Source of the DNA: Bodo saltans
Lineage: Eukaryota; Euglenozoa; Kinetoplastea; Eubodonida; Bodonidae
NCBI GenBank assembly: GCA_001460835.1
Contig: CYKH01001006.1
Location: 7,859 to 47,917 of the forward strand
Direction of reading: 5' to 3'
Length of the DNA: 40,059 nt
Below, one piece after another: positions 37,701 to 40,059 of this stretch (position 1 is its first letter; each line of letters begins with the position of its first letter). The notes below the pieces were generated by a model. It saw only the letters and a program-made list of their open reading frames with translations. It made no database searches and was not told where the DNA came from. A program made the position numbers and the translations under genes.

Positions 37701-38879
37701 ACTGGCACGCTGCCCGCAGTGTTTGGGTCATCGTGGGCAATCATTTCCGCGCTGCACCTTCACGCGAACTCCTTCGTTGGCTCCATTCCTGCAGAATGGG
37801 GGCAGATGACGTCGTTGAAGGAATTATTCTTGCACGTCAATAATTTAAGTGGAGAACTTCCACTGTCGTTCTCGAAGCTTGTCCGTCTCATCTTTTTCAC
37901 AATCGCTGCAAATCCAATGCTGAATGGAACGCTTCCTGAAATTTGGGGAACGGCTTGGAGCAACCGAGGCAGCATCGTGTTTACTGCCCTGTGGTTGCAG
38001 AACACATCTGTCGTCGGGACAATTCCCACTTCCTGGCAGGGCTCGATGTTTAGCCCTTTCGGATCGATGCTCTCCTTGTGCGGAACCCACCTCTGTGGGC
38101 CGGCGTCCACGTCGTTGTTGAGTGGAATACCTTTTGTGGCGTGTGTTCCCTCGTTTCTCATGCACGAGGACGTGAACCTCGATACGATTTCGCAGTTTTT
38201 GCCCAGTGTGCCGCTGCAGTCCTTGTCGTCCGCGTTGGTCGACACCTGTGCGAGTTTGACAACGGCACCAGTACCAACTAACGAAACGAGAACACCAAAT
38301 TCTTTTGCACCGTCAGCAACTCCTCCCGTTCTCAATATGCCACGCGCTGTATTGAGTCACACAGAAATTGCTGTGACAGCCCCAATCGGTGCAGCCCTTG
38401 CATCTGCAGTTGGTGCAGCACCAGCGGCCTTCGGGATCTTTCGCAGTAGCAAACTGGTGAGCCTCCTGAAATGCGGCGACCCAATGCCGGTCCCTGAGGA
38501 AGTCGATTCTAGCATAGCGCCAGTTGCAATTGGCCATCTTGGGCCCTTCGGAGGAAGCTGTTTGCTTGTGTTGGGCTTAGTTGTTGGCCAGACTGCAAGA
38601 AAACAAGATTCGCATACCCCAATGGTGCAACAATTCCTCGCAACTGCTGCAAAGCTTCGCCTCCCCGGCAGATTTGGTGTGGTCATATTCTCACTGTGTC
38701 CCCCGATGTGGGAATTGGGACTTGCGCTATTGATAGCAAGAGGCAACTCCGTCGGCCTCGGTGGCATTTGCGCTGTCATAGCTGCTGCTTTCCTCCTCCC
38801 TATCTGTTTTGTTCTTGGAGTTCGTCCATTTCGTGCAACCTTTGTCGCACACTCAAAACAACGTGTCGCGTGTCCATAG
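34782..38879 (+). CDS. LRR surface protein 2, multi-pass C-terminus (ends early)
   Basis: It begins with a clear signal peptide (KALLMALMLIVGTTTSQS) and an LRR N-terminal cap (ALLELYNATEGATSW, then C-x-W-x-GISC). Roughly 38-40 repeats of about 24 residues follow (35020-38030), with consensus L-T-G-x-L-P and SYxxW, as in the gene at 9449. Closing repeats, a Cys-containing cap (MLSLCGTHLCG) and a short stalk precede membrane segments near 38365-38445, 38528-38590, 38670-38740 and 38750-38823. The start of the membrane part (TAPIGAALASAVGAAPAAFG, then LLKCGD) aligns with TAPVGILTALAGSA and LLSCGD of LRR protein 1. The frame stops at 38877-38879, before the last helices, which remain recognisable downstream. 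Surface receptor or adhesin is an inference from architecture. Confidence 0.85.
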   Translation: MTKILSGSTLVKALLMALMLIVGTTTSQSCPCHSAPYRAALLELYNATEGATSWSTKWNTSSPVICNWYGISCGLSGNSTSAVNIQLTRNGLTGTIPATLSTIPVEQFTADDNALSGSLFDTFSVWGASLTRFSVNNNSLEGTLPTSFGNWTSMVEFQVSGNSLTGAVPSEYRLWGNVITFNVAYNRLSGTIPVEYEQWTRLETIDLSANIGVTGALPVHSSSNGGQNAAHPIWPKLKSFRILGCQFHGTLPVAYSAWSSMTSFEVSQNALTGALPTEYSQWGGSVLHVSCTENRLSGTIPQAYDHWINLLSIDVTANSLGGALPRRNPATTPTAILWPKLTRFTLSLNAFTGTLPDEYSQWNALHHFQVHSNSFIIGSLPASYGQWGPSLLTFICFNNSLTGVIPAAAYASWTSLQTFDVARNGIDGVLPDAVLLWPRLLRFSVERNKISGTLPESYAASWSQVNTFLVSFNQLSGTLPASYGDAWKASMVTFVCYMNALSGTLPGSYGLWSASVFQVADNRLTGTLPPDFSNWGSSLLVFSCTNNSLSGAVPQSYATMWTSIVVLELGGNALSGSLPVTAIASSSTWGRLNYFRIDRNRFSGVLPAAYGEQWQTSLFTFEIYQNAFTGTLPPSYGNWSAVDTVRIDSNQLSGTLPPQYCQWGRLKSLNLYNNSLSGVIPTSCAAGWALVTELELSSNQLSGQLPDSPGAWPLLRFLRLQDNQFSGTLPPSLTSSTAVVAFSDDNNKLSGTLPAQYSNWGTSLVTFTCTNNSLSGTLPNSYSAWSSLSMFRVEVNRFTGALPHEYGEGWKGMMSFGCYNNSISGSLPGQFMQYWNNLQTIDVSNNLLSGTLPPLSSQQQTTRPVVNAFRIFNNRISGTLPPSYAAWGPSLDAFRFDNNVITGSIPTEYASWSAITYFRGVNNSLSGSLPQQLSNWTSLRYFRVDQNALTGTLPTEFHRWTQIATCIVSRNQLTGTLPAVFGSSWAIISALHLHANSFVGSIPAEWGQMTSLKELFLHVNNLSGELPLSFSKLVRLIFFTIAANPMLNGTLPEIWGTAWSNRGSIVFTALWLQNTSVVGTIPTSWQGSMFSPFGSMLSLCGTHLCGPASTSLLSGIPFVACVPSFLMHEDVNLDTISQFLPSVPLQSLSSALVDTCASLTTAPVPTNETRTPNSFAPSATPPVLNMPRAVLSHTEIAVTAPIGAALASAVGAAPAAFGIFRSSKLVSLLKCGDPMPVPEEVDSSIAPVAIGHLGPFGGSCLLVLGLVVGQTARKQDSHTPMVQQFLATAAKLRLPGRFGVVIFSLCPPMWELGLALLIARGNSVGLGGICAVIAAAFLLPICFVLGVRPFRATFVAHSKQRVACP

Positions 38880-39650
38880 GTCGGGGGCTGCCTAGTAAGT
38901 AAAACCGCGGCGGATAGCCGTCGCAAACTCTGTTGATCCTCGCCGCTTACCAAGGTGTTGTCGCTCGTGGGTGTCAAAGACGAGTACATACCTCTCAACA
39001 AACTTCTAAAGTGGACGCTCTCCGTTACCATACAACGCGACGTTCAAAATGATCGCGAACAACAACCGTCGTTGGCAGCGAAGGTTGAGTCAGGCACCGT
39101 GAGCGGCACCGGCTGTGGTGCTATCCAGCTTGCTGCAGGTGCCTTTGGAATGGTGCCCTTTGTGCTCCTGCTTACCCTTCGTCCGCACCGCACTGCCAGC
39201 GGCTTTATTCTGGATGTCCTAGGTGAAGCTTTTGGATTCGTGGGAGCATTGCTCGTACTTCTCGTTGCAATTACAGAAGGTGAGGAAACCACCCTCACTA
39301 CTGTTTCACATGCCCTCCTCCAGATACAGTTTTGGCTCACTGTCACCATCGCGTTGCTCCAGGGAGTCTTCCACCTTCAACAGACCTTTAGAAGAACAGG
39401 CCCTCCCCTATCCAATCCGTCAAGCAAAGATCACGCCGTCAAATCAAACCACGAGAAACGTCCCGCTCCAAAGAGTGCAAGAACACACACGCACAACTCA
39501 CAAACAATCACTCCACATTCATTGTCCCCCAAAACTCTCCATCGGTCCATTTCCGCATCGATTCACACGAACATTGCAACACTTATACAGGGCATTTGCC
39601 GCAACCAGCGTCAGAAATACAAACAGAAAAAGAACGTTCCGGAAAATTGA
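38880..39650 (+). pseudogene. Detached C-terminal membrane part of LRR surface protein 2
   Basis: Beyond the stop at 38877, a second in-frame stop lies at about 38934-38936 and all three frames have stops between 38877 and 38945. From about 38950 the original frame is open to 39650. It encodes three hydrophobic helices (about 39122-39180, 39208-39272, 39310-39371) with LRPHRTASGFILDVLGEAF, the counterpart of ARPHR...MEAF in LRR protein 1, then a basic, Ser/Thr-rich tail. No acceptor-like site with intergenic space separates it from the upstream gene. It is either the decayed end of that gene or an intact end obscured by sequence errors. Confidence 0.6.
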
Positions 39651-39773
39651 CAAGAATTCACTGCAAACTACCCTGACCTCTGAAAATCACATTTCAAACA
39701 AAAATTTCCGCCTCCACAAACAAAACGTCACCAAACTTCTTCTTCACAGCTTCAAAAGGCACACACAAAAAAA

Positions 39774-40059
39774 GGCGCCCAGCATGTCACAGACCATGCG
39801 CCTAGCGTGTCACAGACCATGCGCCCATGTCACAAGACCATGGGCCCACCACGTCACCCACCATGCGCCCAGCATGCCACCCACCATATGCCCAGCATGT
39901 CACCCACCATGCGCTCAGCATCCATGCGCCCAGCATCCATGCGCCCAGCATGTCACCCACCATGCGCTCAGCATGTCAGCTACCATGCGCTCAGCATGTC
40001 ACCCACCATGCGCTCAGCATGTCACCCACCATGCACCCAGCATGTCACCCACCATGCGC
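39774..40059. repeat. 23-bp minisatellite at the right edge
   Basis: A head-to-tail array of imperfect 23-bp units, consensus around CAGCATGTCACCCACCATGC, with degenerate and shortened units at the left end. It runs off the right edge with no end in view. No spacers lie between units. Confidence 0.9.

Noticed and set aside
39774-40059. CRISPR-like array
   Set aside because: Units abut without unique spacers and the genome is eukaryotic; it is a plain minisatellite.

Overview
The window looks like nuclear DNA from a free-living kinetoplastid of the Bodo saltans kind. Every convincing gene lies on the + strand and none has an obvious conventional intron. Several genes are preceded by a pyrimidine tract and a nearby AG, the arrangement expected for spliced-leader trans-splicing in a polycistronic array. 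Very large surface-protein genes alternate with small housekeeping genes, among them an intact gamma-tubulin and a cyclophilin. The organism assignment is an inference from layout and protein families; no search was run.

Layout, left to right. (1) 2-7480 is a giant predicted surface protein cut by the left edge: beta-helix-like repeats, a Pro/Thr stalk, about six membrane segments and a conserved cytosolic tail. (2) 7481-9448 is a long gap holding only decayed antisense reading frames. (3) 9449-12902 is a leucine-rich-repeat (LRR) surface protein whose 3' end is knocked out of frame by a 141/133-bp tandem duplication. (4) 13255-13834 is a small unrecognised, frameshifted gene. (5) 14558-22411 is a full-length paralogue of the first giant gene, with a 300-N assembly gap and a misplaced fragment exactly where the family's membrane module should be. 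(6) 22862-25616 is a protein with a PH-like N-terminus, broken by one frameshift and by nested tandem repeats. (7) 25837-28346 holds cyclophilin, a small unknown gene and gamma-tubulin. (8) 28555-34540 is a run of overlapping frames that together spell one NLR-like protein: N-terminal region, HeLo/MLKL-like helical bundle, long helical region, NACHT NTPase and cysteine-containing LRRs. (9) 34782-39650 is a second, longer LRR surface protein with an interrupted 3' end. (10) A 23-bp minisatellite runs off the right edge.

Two themes stand out. First, the beta-helix and LRR surface families share one C-terminal multi-pass membrane module, so the window shows different ectodomains joined to a common membrane base. 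A role in recognising bacterial prey or the environment is plausible but unproven. Second, the 28.5-34.5 kb locus has the parts list of an intracellular innate-immunity receptor, which I do not know to be a described system in kinetoplastids. It is broken in at least six places, so the copy here is either a pseudogene or poorly sequenced. Many other breaks coincide with short near-perfect duplications or the gap, so assembly error must be separated from real decay before the biology is interpreted.
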